Positions 1-8,007 of a DNA stretch of 64,000 bases are shown piece after piece. The notes beneath the pieces were generated by a model, which had not been told where the DNA came from, searched no databases, and saw only the letters and a program-made list of their open reading frames with translations. The stretch's first letter is position 1; every line of letters starts with the position of its first letter. The DNA comes from Myxococcales bacterium (GTDB lineage: Bacteria; Myxococcota_A; Polyangia; Palsa-1104; JAEUJZ01), in contig JAEUKA010000104.1 of the NCBI GenBank assembly GCA_016794465.1, positions 1-64,000 of the forward strand, written 5' to 3'. Made by a program: the position numbers and the translations under genes.

Positions 1-408
1 GGGGCGGTCGGGCTGGGAATGGGCGCAGCCGGCAAGGGCCTTGGGGGAGTGGTTGGGGAAGCAGAGACGCTCAGCAAAGCAGGAAGGGCCGCGAAGCATG
101 CCGATGATGTCGCAGAGCATGTCGATGCCGGAGCCGCCCGACGCGCCATGGCACATCTGCCCAAGGAAGTGCCTGACCAGCTGCCTGCTTTTCCAACAGC
201 AGCAAAAGTGAAAAGTAAGGCCACAGTTCAAGGCGGGGGACACCGCCGGCGCCGCTGGGTTGATGACGAAGGTCGGATCTACGAATGGGACAGTCGGCAT
301 GGGACGGTCGAAGTGTATGGAAAAAATGGCCGTCATCGCGGTGAGTTTGACTATAAGACCGGAGAACAGCTCAAACCTGCTGATCCAATGAGAAAGGCCG
401 AGCGCTGA
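1..408 (+). CDS. Colicin E3-type ribosomal RNase toxin, C-terminal part (5' end outside window)
   Basis: The frame is open to the first base of the window, so this is the tail of a larger protein. Numbering from the ATG at 19, residues about 76-125 match the colicin E3/cloacin DF13 cytotoxic domain by recognition: a basic stretch HRRRRW, then R-I-Y-E-W-D-S-R-H-G, then a YKTGEQLK-like turn and a final D-P-M-R-K. In colicin E3 the catalytic residues are Asp510, His513, Glu517 and Arg545; the equivalents here would be D91, H94, E98 and R125, all present, while the position of E3 Glu515 is Thr96. Such domains cut 16S rRNA in the decoding centre. The upstream part is an Ala/Gly-rich linker, as in polymorphic or contact-delivered toxins; the delivery domains are not visible. 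A gene starting 2 bp downstream is the natural immunity candidate. Confidence 0.85.
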   Translation, partial: GAVGLGMGAAGKGLGGVVGEAETLSKAGRAAKHADDVAEHVDAGAARRAMAHLPKEVPDQLPAFPTAAKVKSKATVQGGGHRRRRWVDDEGRIYEWDSRHGTVEVYGKNGRHRGEFDYKTGEQLKPADPMRKAER

Positions 409-410
409 CG

Positions 411-1025
411 ATGTGCCATAAGCGATTCATTGGTTGCTACGACAGAGCGACTGACAGACACATCAAGGACATTGCTCTTCGTCCGGTTGCTCTGACCCTG
501 CTTCAAGCCCTCTTCAAGGCAGAGTTTGAGTGGGAACGTGATCCGCTCGTCGGCTACGTATATGTCATCGGTCCCGTACATGCAGCGGCGCTGGCTCCGT
601 ATGTTGCGGAGCCGTTCGACTTAGAGCGGTACGAGTACTTCTTAGAGAGCAGCCGTCCAGCCCACTATCGAACGAGCATCATGAGCGGTGGGCCGGAGAA
701 CCTGATCGCCGAGTTTGTGGACGATAGTGAGCATGCGTATCTCTCGATCCTCAAAGAGGACGGCACCCCGGACCAAGGGGTGATTGCGCAGACGGAGGTC
801 TATCGCTCGGAAGACGTGCCGGACCTGCGCGCGGTGAACATCCAGCTTGGCTGGAGCGACGATCTGACCGCTTGCTGGGTGCAAGTGGGGGATCTGTACC
901 GAGAGCTCAAGGTGCCAGACCGAGCGGGTCCGCACGGCGTGGGGTTAGAGGGGGGGGAGCTGGACGCGGCTGGGGGCTTCGATGTGGTAGCAGAGCAGAA
1001 GCTCGCGGGTGGCGCGGGCGGGTAG
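411..1025 (+). CDS. Putative immunity protein for the rRNase toxin
   Basis: This 204-residue protein starts 2 bp after the toxin stop codon, the usual arrangement for a toxin-immunity pair. No signal peptide or membrane segment is visible. The first 170 residues look like a folded, rather acidic domain (many Glu/Asp, with aromatic patches such as GYVYVIG and ERYEYFLE), suitable for covering a very basic toxin domain. I do not recognise the family; it is more than twice the length of the classical colicin E3 immunity protein (about 85 residues), so it would be an unrelated inhibitor. The last 27 codons run antisense into the 3' end of the convergent DUF4139 gene and are Gly-rich, so the C-terminus is probably a read-through tail. 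Immunity function is inferred from position only. Confidence 0.6.
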   Translation: MCHKRFIGCYDRATDRHIKDIALRPVALTLLQALFKAEFEWERDPLVGYVYVIGPVHAAALAPYVAEPFDLERYEYFLESSRPAHYRTSIMSGGPENLIAEFVDDSEHAYLSILKEDGTPDQGVIAQTEVYRSEDVPDLRAVNIQLGWSDDLTACWVQVGDLYRELKVPDRAGPHGVGLEGGELDAAGGFDVVAEQKLAGGAGG

Positions 1026-2531
1026 GTCGAGGTCGAAGTGGGCGAAGCCGTCTTTGCCATCCCAGCGCATGCCGCTGGTGCGATCGACGTGGACCTCGAC
1101 TTCGCGGATCTCGCTGACGGGGACGCGCTCGGACACGGTGAGCTTGCGGGCGGTGCCGCTTAGGTTGCTGACGAACAGCTTGATGGTGCGGGCGATGCGC
1201 TGGGTGCCGGTGAGGGTGGCTTGCTCGCGCTCCTCGCTGGTCTGGCGGCGGACGCGCAGGCCATCGTCGGGGCCGAAGCCGAGCTCGAACGGCTCGCCGC
1301 GACCGACGAACTGGATGCGACCTCGGCCACACAGCTCGCTGCCGCGCGACAGCACCACCGGGCCGGCCAGCAGGGGGCGCGTGCCGACGAGGGTGGCGGT
1401 GGCGCGGAGGTGGGCGGCCATGCTGCGCTCGGGGAAGACGACGCGCTCGACCTGGGCGGGCATCGTCACCTGGGCGATCTCGATGCGGTGGGGGTGGCCG
1501 GTGGACTGGATGGTGACGGGGCGGGTGGCCTCGAAGTGGAGCGGCTCGCCGCCGTCGTCAACGCCGGGCATCTCCTCGACTTTTTGGCTGCCGCGACCGA
1601 GTCCGGCGACGGCGATGCTCTGCTCGCGGGCCTCGACGATGATGGTGCGGCGCTCGGCATCGGTCTTGCGTCGCAGGCGCAGCTGGTCTTCGCTGAGCAG
1701 GGGCGGCGCGGCATGCTGGGCGGGTCGGGCAGTCGAGAACAGACACTGGATGCTGGACCAGTCCTCACCGCAGCGCTGCCACACCACCGCCGAGGTCGTA
1801 AGCTGAAGGCTGTGCGTCCCATCGGGGTTGGTGGTCAGGCGGGCGAGGTGCTCGGGGCGCCACAGCGCACAGGGCGTCAGGTAGGTGACCTCGATCGTCA
1901 GCTCCGCCGGGGCCGGCACTTCGACCTGGAGATCCAGGGTTGACTCGCGCCGGGGTCGCAGCCGCCGCGCCGCGTGGTAGCGCAGCTGCGCCCGCTTTTC
2001 ATCCAGCTTCGAGTCCGCCAGCTCGCGCTGCGCCGCACTCAGCCGGTCAAGCGCCTGCTCTTGCGCCGCGAGCAGCTGCCCGAGCGCGGTCCGCCAGCTG
2101 CCGAGTCCGGTCGTCGCCCCACGCGGCACCCGCCCCAGCGCGACAATCCACGTGAGCAGCAGCGCCGCCGTCCGACCCTCGTGAACCTGGGCCACTTCCA
2201 GCGACCGCTCGCCGAGCGCCCGCCGTGACTGCGCCCGCTTCTGATCGGACTCACTGTCGCGCAGCTCGCTGTCCGAGCCCGCCGGCGCTTCGTAGGTCCT
2301 GCGCGTCACCTGCGAGGACAGCAGCTTGGCCGGACCCGTGACGACCGGCTGCACACTCTGGTCGTCCACCAGCGGCGTCACCCCTTGCAGGCTGATCGTC
2401 ACCGTTCCCGCCGGCAGCTGCGCCCGCGCGGTGCGGACCACCTCGGCGCGATCCTCGAAGAACGTGACCCGCAGCGGCCTCGTCGCAAGCTCGATGCGCG
2501 GCATTTCCGTCGGCACAGTGGGGTTAGTCAC
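945..2531 (-). CDS. DUF4139 domain protein (mucoidy inhibitor MuiA-like)
   Basis: This 528-residue protein belongs to the DUF4140/DUF4139 (MuiA-like) family: an N-terminal strand-rich module beginning around residue 15 with VTFFEDRAEVVRTARAQLP, a helical and probably coiled-coil middle at about 100-200, and a C-terminal beta-rich DUF4139 region from about 210 to the end, closing with S-E-R-V-P-V-S and ELLLCYHI-like strands typical of the family. No signal peptide is visible, so it is probably cytoplasmic. Its start overlaps the end of the upstream paralogue by 8 bp, indicating translational coupling. The biochemical function of the family is unknown. Confidence 0.8.
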   Translation of the reverse strand: MTNPTVPTEMPRIELATRPLRVTFFEDRAEVVRTARAQLPAGTVTISLQGVTPLVDDQSVQPVVTGPAKLLSSQVTRRTYEAPAGSDSELRDSESDQKRAQSRRALGERSLEVAQVHEGRTAALLLTWIVALGRVPRGATTGLGSWRTALGQLLAAQEQALDRLSAAQRELADSKLDEKRAQLRYHAARRLRPRRESTLDLQVEVPAPAELTIEVTYLTPCALWRPEHLARLTTNPDGTHSLQLTTSAVVWQRCGEDWSSIQCLFSTARPAQHAAPPLLSEDQLRLRRKTDAERRTIIVEAREQSIAVAGLGRGSQKVEEMPGVDDGGEPLHFEATRPVTIQSTGHPHRIEIAQVTMPAQVERVVFPERSMAAHLRATATLVGTRPLLAGPVVLSRGSELCGRGRIQFVGRGEPFELGFGPDDGLRVRRQTSEEREQATLTGTQRIARTIKLFVSNLSGTARKLTVSERVPVSEIREVEVHVDRTSGMRWDGKDGFAHFDLDLPARATRELLLCYHIEAPSRVQLPPL

Positions 2532-4803
2532 GGCGGTTGCCTCCGATGATCTCGCTCTTGGCCGAGAAGACGAGCCGGTACTGGTATTCGATCTTGACCT
2601 TGCCTCCGGCGGGCAGCGGCACTCGCCACTTCAGGCCGCGACGGATGGGGGCGCCGCGCTCGACTTGGTCATAGGGGGTGTGGACCGGCTTGTCATAGAT
2701 CAGCTCGACCGACAGCGACTTGTCTTCACTGACCGGCATGCGGTCGAGGACATCGATCTGGATCGGCTGCCCCAGCGACGACTGGATTTCCAGGGTGACG
2801 GTGTGGGTCATCGCAGTCGAGCCGCCAAGCAGGCCAGCGCTCTCTTCCTCGGCGCGGACGTTGCGGGCGACGCGGACGCGGTCTTCGACGCCCATGCCGA
2901 CGCGGACGCTGCCGCCGCGATCGACGTGGCTGATGGCATCGGTGGTCAGCAGCCCGCCATCGACATAGACATCGACCGGACCGCTCAGCAGCGGCGCGGG
3001 ACAGGGGTTTTGCAGCTCGGCCTCGCGATAGACCTCGGCGCGCTCACGGGGGACGGTGACCAGGCGCAGGGTCGGGGCCCCTTCGGCAGCCAGGATCGCG
3101 ACCCGGTGCAGCTTGCCATCGGAGGGAATCTTCAGCAGCCCCTCGGCATCGTAGCGGTGGTCAAAGTGGCCGCGAGACAGCAGCGGATCGACCAGCCCGC
3201 CGGGCGCGTGCAGCTTTTCCAGGGTCCGCACCGCCTGCTGAATCTTGCTGTGCGACTCGCCATCACTGCGCCGCTTGAGCTTGCCTCGGAACACCTGATC
3301 CTCGGGCCCACCCAGCTGGAGCTGATCGAAGTCGAGCCAGGTGTCTTGCGGCTCGATGGCATCCGGCTGCGCGGGCGCTTCCTCGGCAAAGCCGGCTCCG
3401 CCCAGGCCACCAGACGCACCGCCTTCGTCATCAAAGGCCCCGTCACTGCCGCCACCACCGCCGAATGCGCTCAGTGACTTGGCAGCGGGACGGCGCTTCA
3501 GCTCCTTTTCGCCCTGAGACGGGGCACCACCGCTGCGCGCGAGGTTGGCAGACGTGGCCCGCTGCGGTGCGGGGGCAGACGGGGCAGGTGGCGGCATGGC
3601 CATCGCAAACAGCGCGGACGGAGGCGGTGCTCCAGGGGGTGGCGGCGGGGGATAGCCGACAGACTCGGCCATCGGGGGCAGACCGCCTTTTTTCGCCAGC
3701 TCGGCTTCGGCGCTCTCGGCCCGGGTGGCCCAGGTCGGCTCATCGCTCAAGCTGTCATCGAAGTGCAGGGCGTCGGTGGGCGGCGTTCGCTCGGGCAGGG
3801 ACGGCATGCTGGGCTCGGAGAGCAGCCCATCGGGTGGCGCCTGACCCCCAGCAAAGCCGCGATCGTAGCCGGCAAACAGCTGATCCAGCCCCGCTGGCGC
3901 CGGTCGATAGCCCCGGCGCGGTGGCGGCTGGGCCCGACCAAAGCGCAGCGAGGGCAGCTCGGGCAGGCGGGCATCGAAGATCAGATCGGCGGTGGACAGC
4001 GACAGTCGCACCCCGGACCAGTCCTCGCCGCTGATCTGCGCGACGTGGGCTTCCACCGACCAGACCGCCCGCTTGCCGCCATCGAGCAACCGCAGGGTGT
4101 AGGCGGGGAAAAAGCGCGCCGCCGGCACCACATACGAGATCAGCAGCACCGACGGCGCGCCACTGCCCCCGATGCGCACGGTGACGCGCCGGGTCGGCTG
4201 GCTGCGACCTTGCCGCTCACTAGAGGGCGCCTGTCCGTGTCGAAGCTCGGCGGCAGCCTTTTCCTGCGCCAGCTCGGCCAGCTTTTGCTCCAGCAGGAGC
4301 TGTTTTTCGCCCAGCTGCTGCTGAACCTCGGCGAGCAGGCTGGCGGTGGCAAGGGCGTCGCTGATTCGGTCGTCCACCTGCTCGACCAGCGAGGTGGTGC
4401 GCAGCGCGGGGTCGGGAAACTGCTTGCCCAGCCGCTGCCGCTGCGACTGGAGGCGCTCGATCTCGGCCTGGATGCGGTCCATGCGCAGCTTCAGCTCATC
4501 GAGCTGGCTCTGACTGGGCCCCTGCTGCGCCGGACTGGACGGTGGCACGAGCACTGTCTCGACCAGCAGCACGCTGCGCCGACCGGCGTCCACCTGGGCG
4601 CGAAAGCTGCCCGGCTCGGACCGCGCGGTCACATCGGCAATCACCAAGTCAACCTCGCCGTCAGGCAGCGGTGTGGTGGGAAGCTCAACGCGCCGAGTAA
4701 CGATGGCTCCACGAGCATGGACCGTCACTTGGCAGACATGACTTTGGCAAACAAGCTGCACGCGACCCCCTTTGGCCAAGAGCCCACATCGTATCGCGTC
4801 CAC
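2524..4803 (-). CDS. DUF4139 domain protein (MuiA-like), longer paralogue
   Basis: This 759-residue relative of the downstream gene has the N-terminal DUF4140 pattern (V-T-V-H-A-R-G-A-I-V-T-R-R-V-E-L near residue 27), a long coiled-coil segment at about 95-200 rich in Gln, Leu and Glu, a first beta-rich segment with EDWSGVRLSLSTAD (a family hallmark), a roughly 170-residue low-complexity insertion rich in Pro, Gly and Ala (about 290-490), and a C-terminal DUF4139 half ending in YQYRLVF. A GTG at 4761 preceded by AAAGGGGG is an equally good start and would remove 14 residues that do not resemble the family. It is coupled to the shorter paralogue. Function is unknown. Confidence 0.78.
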   Translation of the reverse strand: MDAIRCGLLAKGGRVQLVCQSHVCQVTVHARGAIVTRRVELPTTPLPDGEVDLVIADVTARSEPGSFRAQVDAGRRSVLLVETVLVPPSSPAQQGPSQSQLDELKLRMDRIQAEIERLQSQRQRLGKQFPDPALRTTSLVEQVDDRISDALATASLLAEVQQQLGEKQLLLEQKLAELAQEKAAAELRHGQAPSSERQGRSQPTRRVTVRIGGSGAPSVLLISYVVPAARFFPAYTLRLLDGGKRAVWSVEAHVAQISGEDWSGVRLSLSTADLIFDARLPELPSLRFGRAQPPPRRGYRPAPAGLDQLFAGYDRGFAGGQAPPDGLLSEPSMPSLPERTPPTDALHFDDSLSDEPTWATRAESAEAELAKKGGLPPMAESVGYPPPPPPGAPPPSALFAMAMPPPAPSAPAPQRATSANLARSGGAPSQGEKELKRRPAAKSLSAFGGGGGSDGAFDDEGGASGGLGGAGFAEEAPAQPDAIEPQDTWLDFDQLQLGGPEDQVFRGKLKRRSDGESHSKIQQAVRTLEKLHAPGGLVDPLLSRGHFDHRYDAEGLLKIPSDGKLHRVAILAAEGAPTLRLVTVPRERAEVYREAELQNPCPAPLLSGPVDVYVDGGLLTTDAISHVDRGGSVRVGMGVEDRVRVARNVRAEEESAGLLGGSTAMTHTVTLEIQSSLGQPIQIDVLDRMPVSEDKSLSVELIYDKPVHTPYDQVERGAPIRRGLKWRVPLPAGGKVKIEYQYRLVFSAKSEIIGGNRRD

Positions 4804-4872
4804 CCGCTGCCTACCTAACGCTTGTTACCGGGTCCGACCTTGTCCTATGGTCCGGCCCAAACGGGAGCGACC

Positions 4873-6378
4873 ATGACCAAGAGCAAGCGGAGCGAGGGCA
4901 GTGGAATTTCCAGGCGACGGGCGCTGACGCAGCTGGGGCTGGGGCTGTCGGCCTTGACGGTCGGCTGTGCCAGTACGGGCAGTGAAGCGCCGATCCCGGT
5001 CGGTGACGAAGCCCCGGACCTGGGCGGCGAGCCGCTGGACCTGCGCGAGTCGCCGGATCTGGCCGAGGTGCTGCCGGGAACGCCCAAAGAGCTGCTCGCC
5101 GGCATCGATGCGGTGGTGGTCTTGATGATGGAGAACCGCTCGTTTGACCACTACCTGGGCATGCTGAGCCAAGACGCTCGCTACCCCGGTCGCAAGCGGC
5201 CCGACGGACTCAGCGGCAGCGAGTCGAATCCCGATGGCAAGGGCAACCTCGTCAAGGTGAGCAAGCTCCTCAACTACGAGCCCAAAGATCCACCGCACGG
5301 CTGGGACTCCTGTCACACCCAGTTTGGCGGCGGCAAGAACGACGGCTTCGTCAAGGAACACATCGCTCGGCACGGCGACAAGTACGGCCCCGAGGTCATG
5401 GGCTATCACGACCGCAGCCAGATCCCGTACTACTACGCGCTCGCCGATCACTTCACCGTCTGCGATCGCTGGTTTGCGTCGGTGATGGGCCCGACCTGGC
5501 CGAATCGCTTCTATCTTCACGCCGGCTCGTCGGGAGGCAAGAAGGACAACAGCCCCTTTGCGATCGGCGGCCCGACGACGCTGTGGGAGAAGCTCAAGCA
5601 GCGCAGCCTGCTCGGCAAGAACTACATCGTCGGTCCGGCGGCGTGGTACTGGGGCGGCTATCCCGGCAAGCTGCTGTCGCTGAATCCGACCGCGAAGATC
5701 GACGAGTTCTTTCAGGACTGTAAGAACGGCACGCTGCCGCCCTTTTCGATCATTGACCCGGACTACCTGACCAACGACGACCACCCGAGCCACAACATCC
5801 AGCTCGGCCAGGCGCTGATCGCGACGCTGGTGACGGCAGTGATGCAGAGCCCGCAGTGGTCACGGACGCTGTTTGTGATCACCTACGACGAGCACGGCGG
5901 CTTTTACGACCACGTGGCGCCGCCGAAGCTGCCGGACGACAACCCGGACTTCGCGCAGGTGGGCTTTCGGGTGCCGACGCTGCTGATTGGACCGACGGTG
6001 CGGCAGGGGTTTGTGGACTCGACGGTCTATGACCACACCTCTGTCGGGGCGACGCTGCGCACGCGGTTTGGGATCGAAGCCACGTCGAAGCGAATGCTGG
6101 CGGCGGCAGATCTGGCGGCGGCGATTGATCCCCGGCTGGCCAAGCATCCGGCGCCACCACCTGCGGATCTGCCTCGGCTGTCGATTCGCGCCAGTGAGCT
6201 TTCCGCGCAGCTGGGCTTTGACAGCCAGCCCGAGCTGACGGCGGCGCTGGCGAACTTGCCGCAGCACCTGCAACGGCACTTGGCCGGTCCGTTTGCTGAC
6301 TCGCGCAGTCACCTGGAACGGACGCTCGCTTGGCTGAAAGTCGGCGAAGCGCTAGGCGCCGTCGAAATTCGCGAGTAG
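4873..6378 (+). CDS. Tat-exported phosphoesterase (phospholipase C / acid phosphatase family)
   Basis: The 501-residue product starts at the ATG at 4873; a longer upstream frame adds residues that do not fit a signal. The N-terminus has S-R-R-R-A-L-T-Q-L-G-L and a hydrophobic stretch ending L-T-V-G-C, a twin-arginine signal followed by a lipobox with Cys32, so the mature enzyme is probably a surface or periplasmic lipoprotein. The phosphoesterase family (PF04185) motifs are clear: M-E-N-R-S-F-D-H-Y-L-G at about 86-96 and T-Y-D-E-H-G-G-F-Y-D-H at about 337-347, which supply metal and nucleophile ligands in non-haemolytic phospholipase C and AcpA enzymes. Substrate (phospholipid or phosphomonoester) cannot be told from sequence. 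It diverges from the DUF4139 pair. Confidence 0.88.
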   Translation: MTKSKRSEGSGISRRRALTQLGLGLSALTVGCASTGSEAPIPVGDEAPDLGGEPLDLRESPDLAEVLPGTPKELLAGIDAVVVLMMENRSFDHYLGMLSQDARYPGRKRPDGLSGSESNPDGKGNLVKVSKLLNYEPKDPPHGWDSCHTQFGGGKNDGFVKEHIARHGDKYGPEVMGYHDRSQIPYYYALADHFTVCDRWFASVMGPTWPNRFYLHAGSSGGKKDNSPFAIGGPTTLWEKLKQRSLLGKNYIVGPAAWYWGGYPGKLLSLNPTAKIDEFFQDCKNGTLPPFSIIDPDYLTNDDHPSHNIQLGQALIATLVTAVMQSPQWSRTLFVITYDEHGGFYDHVAPPKLPDDNPDFAQVGFRVPTLLIGPTVRQGFVDSTVYDHTSVGATLRTRFGIEATSKRMLAAADLAAAIDPRLAKHPAPPPADLPRLSIRASELSAQLGFDSQPELTAALANLPQHLQRHLAGPFADSRSHLERTLAWLKVGEALGAVEIRE

Positions 6379-6444
6379 CGCGCGGCCATATCCTTTGAAA
6401 CCGCTTTGGTTTACCCTGATCGAGATTTGCTAAGTGGGGGACGC

Positions 6445-8007
6445 ATGCGCTGGCTAGTGCGCGGGGACATCGACGGGTTCTTCGGACTCGCGCTCGACAA
6501 TCTGGTTCAGCTTCTGCTGATCAACACCCTGTGCAAGTACGTCCTGGAGTTTCCGGACGCGCTGCTCTACGGACGCATCTTGCCGGGGGCGGCGGTGTCG
6601 CTGCTCCTCGGCAACATCTTCTATTCGCGGCAAGCGCTGAAGCTGGCGGCGGAGACGGGTCGCACCGACATCTGCGCACTGCCCTACGGCATCAACACGG
6701 TGTCGCTTTTGGCGTACGTGTTCCTGGTGATGCTGCCGACGAAGATCAGCGCGCAGGCAGCGGGACACCCCAACCCGGCGCAGCTGGCGTGGCAGGCGGG
6801 ACTGGCGGCGTGTCTGGGCTCGGGGGTGATTACGCTGCTCGGCTCGCTGGTGGCCGAGAAGGTCCGGCGAGCGACTCCACGGGCGGCGCTGTTGTCCACG
6901 CTGTCGGGCATTGCGCTCGGCTTTATCTCGCTGGGCTTTCTGTTTCGGACGTTCGCGCATCCGATTGTGGGACTGTCGACGCTGTCGATTGTGCTTTTGA
7001 CCTACTTTGGGCGGGTCAAGTTCAAGGGCGGGCTGCCGGGAGGGCTGGTGGCGGTGGGGATTGGCACGGCGCTGGCGTGGGCGACCAAGCTGGCTCCGGT
7101 GGGGCAGCCGGTGACGCAGCTGGGCCTGCACCTGCCGATTCCGGTGGTGGGAGACTTGACGACGGCGCTCAGTGGCGGCCTGTTGTGGAAGTTTCTGCCG
7201 GTGATTGTGCCGATTGCGCTGTTTGACCTGATTGGCTCGCTGCAAAACGTCGAGTCGGCAGAGGCGGCAGGCGACTCGTATCCGACCCGACCTTCGCTGA
7301 TGGCCAACGGGCTGGGAGCGGTTGTGGCGGCGCTGTTTGGCTCGTGCTTTCCGACCACCATCTACATCGGTCATCCCGGCTGGAAGGCGATGGGCGCGCG
7401 CGCGGGCTACTCGATCCTAAATGGGGTGTTCGCCACGCTGGTGTGCCTGACTGGGACACTTGGCTACATTGCCTGGGCGGTGCCGATCGATGCCGGGATG
7501 GCGATTGTGCTGTGGATTGGCATCGTCATTACCGCGCAGTCGTTTCAGGCGACTCCCAAGGAGCACGCGCCGGCGGTGGTGCTGGGCATCCTGCCGGGCG
7601 TGGCGGCGTGGGGCTCGCTGCTGGCCAAGACCGGTCTGCGCGTCGGCGGCTATGGCAGCCCGGGCGGTCCGCAGTTTTCCGACAAGCTCTACGGCGCTTT
7701 TCACGCCACCGACACCTTCATCGAGGGCGCCTTTGCGCTAGAGCAAGGCTTCATCTTTACGTCGATGCTGCTGGCGGCGGCGACCGTGGAAGTCATCGAG
7801 CGACGCTTCGAGCGCGCCAGCTACTGGTGCCTGGCTGGGGCAGGGGTGAGCACGACCGGCCTGATTCACTCCTATGCGTTTGGGCCCGCCGACACCATGA
7901 CGAAGCTGGCACCGGCCTGGCCGTTCGTCGCTGCGTACTTTGGGATGGCGGTGATCTTCATGCTCGCTCGCCATGTCACAGAGCCAGTGGACGGCCCCTC
8001 GCACTAG
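6445..8007 (+). CDS. NCS2-like permease (xanthine/uracil-type transporter family)
   Basis: This 520-residue polytopic inner-membrane protein has about 12 hydrophobic segments. The ATG at 6445 is preceded by AGTGGGGG, a better start than the upstream in-frame ATG at 6406. The N-terminal region R-W-L-V-R-G-D-I-D-G-F-F-G-L and the later D-L-I-G-S-L-Q-N-V-E-S-A-E-A and G-S-C-F-P-T-T-I-Y-I-G-H-P-G-W-K elements fit the nucleobase:cation symporter-2 fold (the SQ/QN and central-helix motifs). Substrate is unassigned; the sequence differs from classical UraA or AzgA proteins. The 3' end overlaps the convergent kinase gene by 4 bp. Confidence 0.72.
   Translation: MRWLVRGDIDGFFGLALDNLVQLLLINTLCKYVLEFPDALLYGRILPGAAVSLLLGNIFYSRQALKLAAETGRTDICALPYGINTVSLLAYVFLVMLPTKISAQAAGHPNPAQLAWQAGLAACLGSGVITLLGSLVAEKVRRATPRAALLSTLSGIALGFISLGFLFRTFAHPIVGLSTLSIVLLTYFGRVKFKGGLPGGLVAVGIGTALAWATKLAPVGQPVTQLGLHLPIPVVGDLTTALSGGLLWKFLPVIVPIALFDLIGSLQNVESAEAAGDSYPTRPSLMANGLGAVVAALFGSCFPTTIYIGHPGWKAMGARAGYSILNGVFATLVCLTGTLGYIAWAVPIDAGMAIVLWIGIVITAQSFQATPKEHAPAVVLGILPGVAAWGSLLAKTGLRVGGYGSPGGPQFSDKLYGAFHATDTFIEGAFALEQGFIFTSMLLAAATVEVIERRFERASYWCLAGAGVSTTGLIHSYAFGPADTMTKLAPAWPFVAAYFGMAVIFMLARHVTEPVDGPSH

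Noticed and set aside
1221..1943. Long plus-strand frame inside the first DUF4139 gene
   Set aside because: It is an antisense shadow produced by GC-rich codons; the minus-strand gene has clear family motifs.
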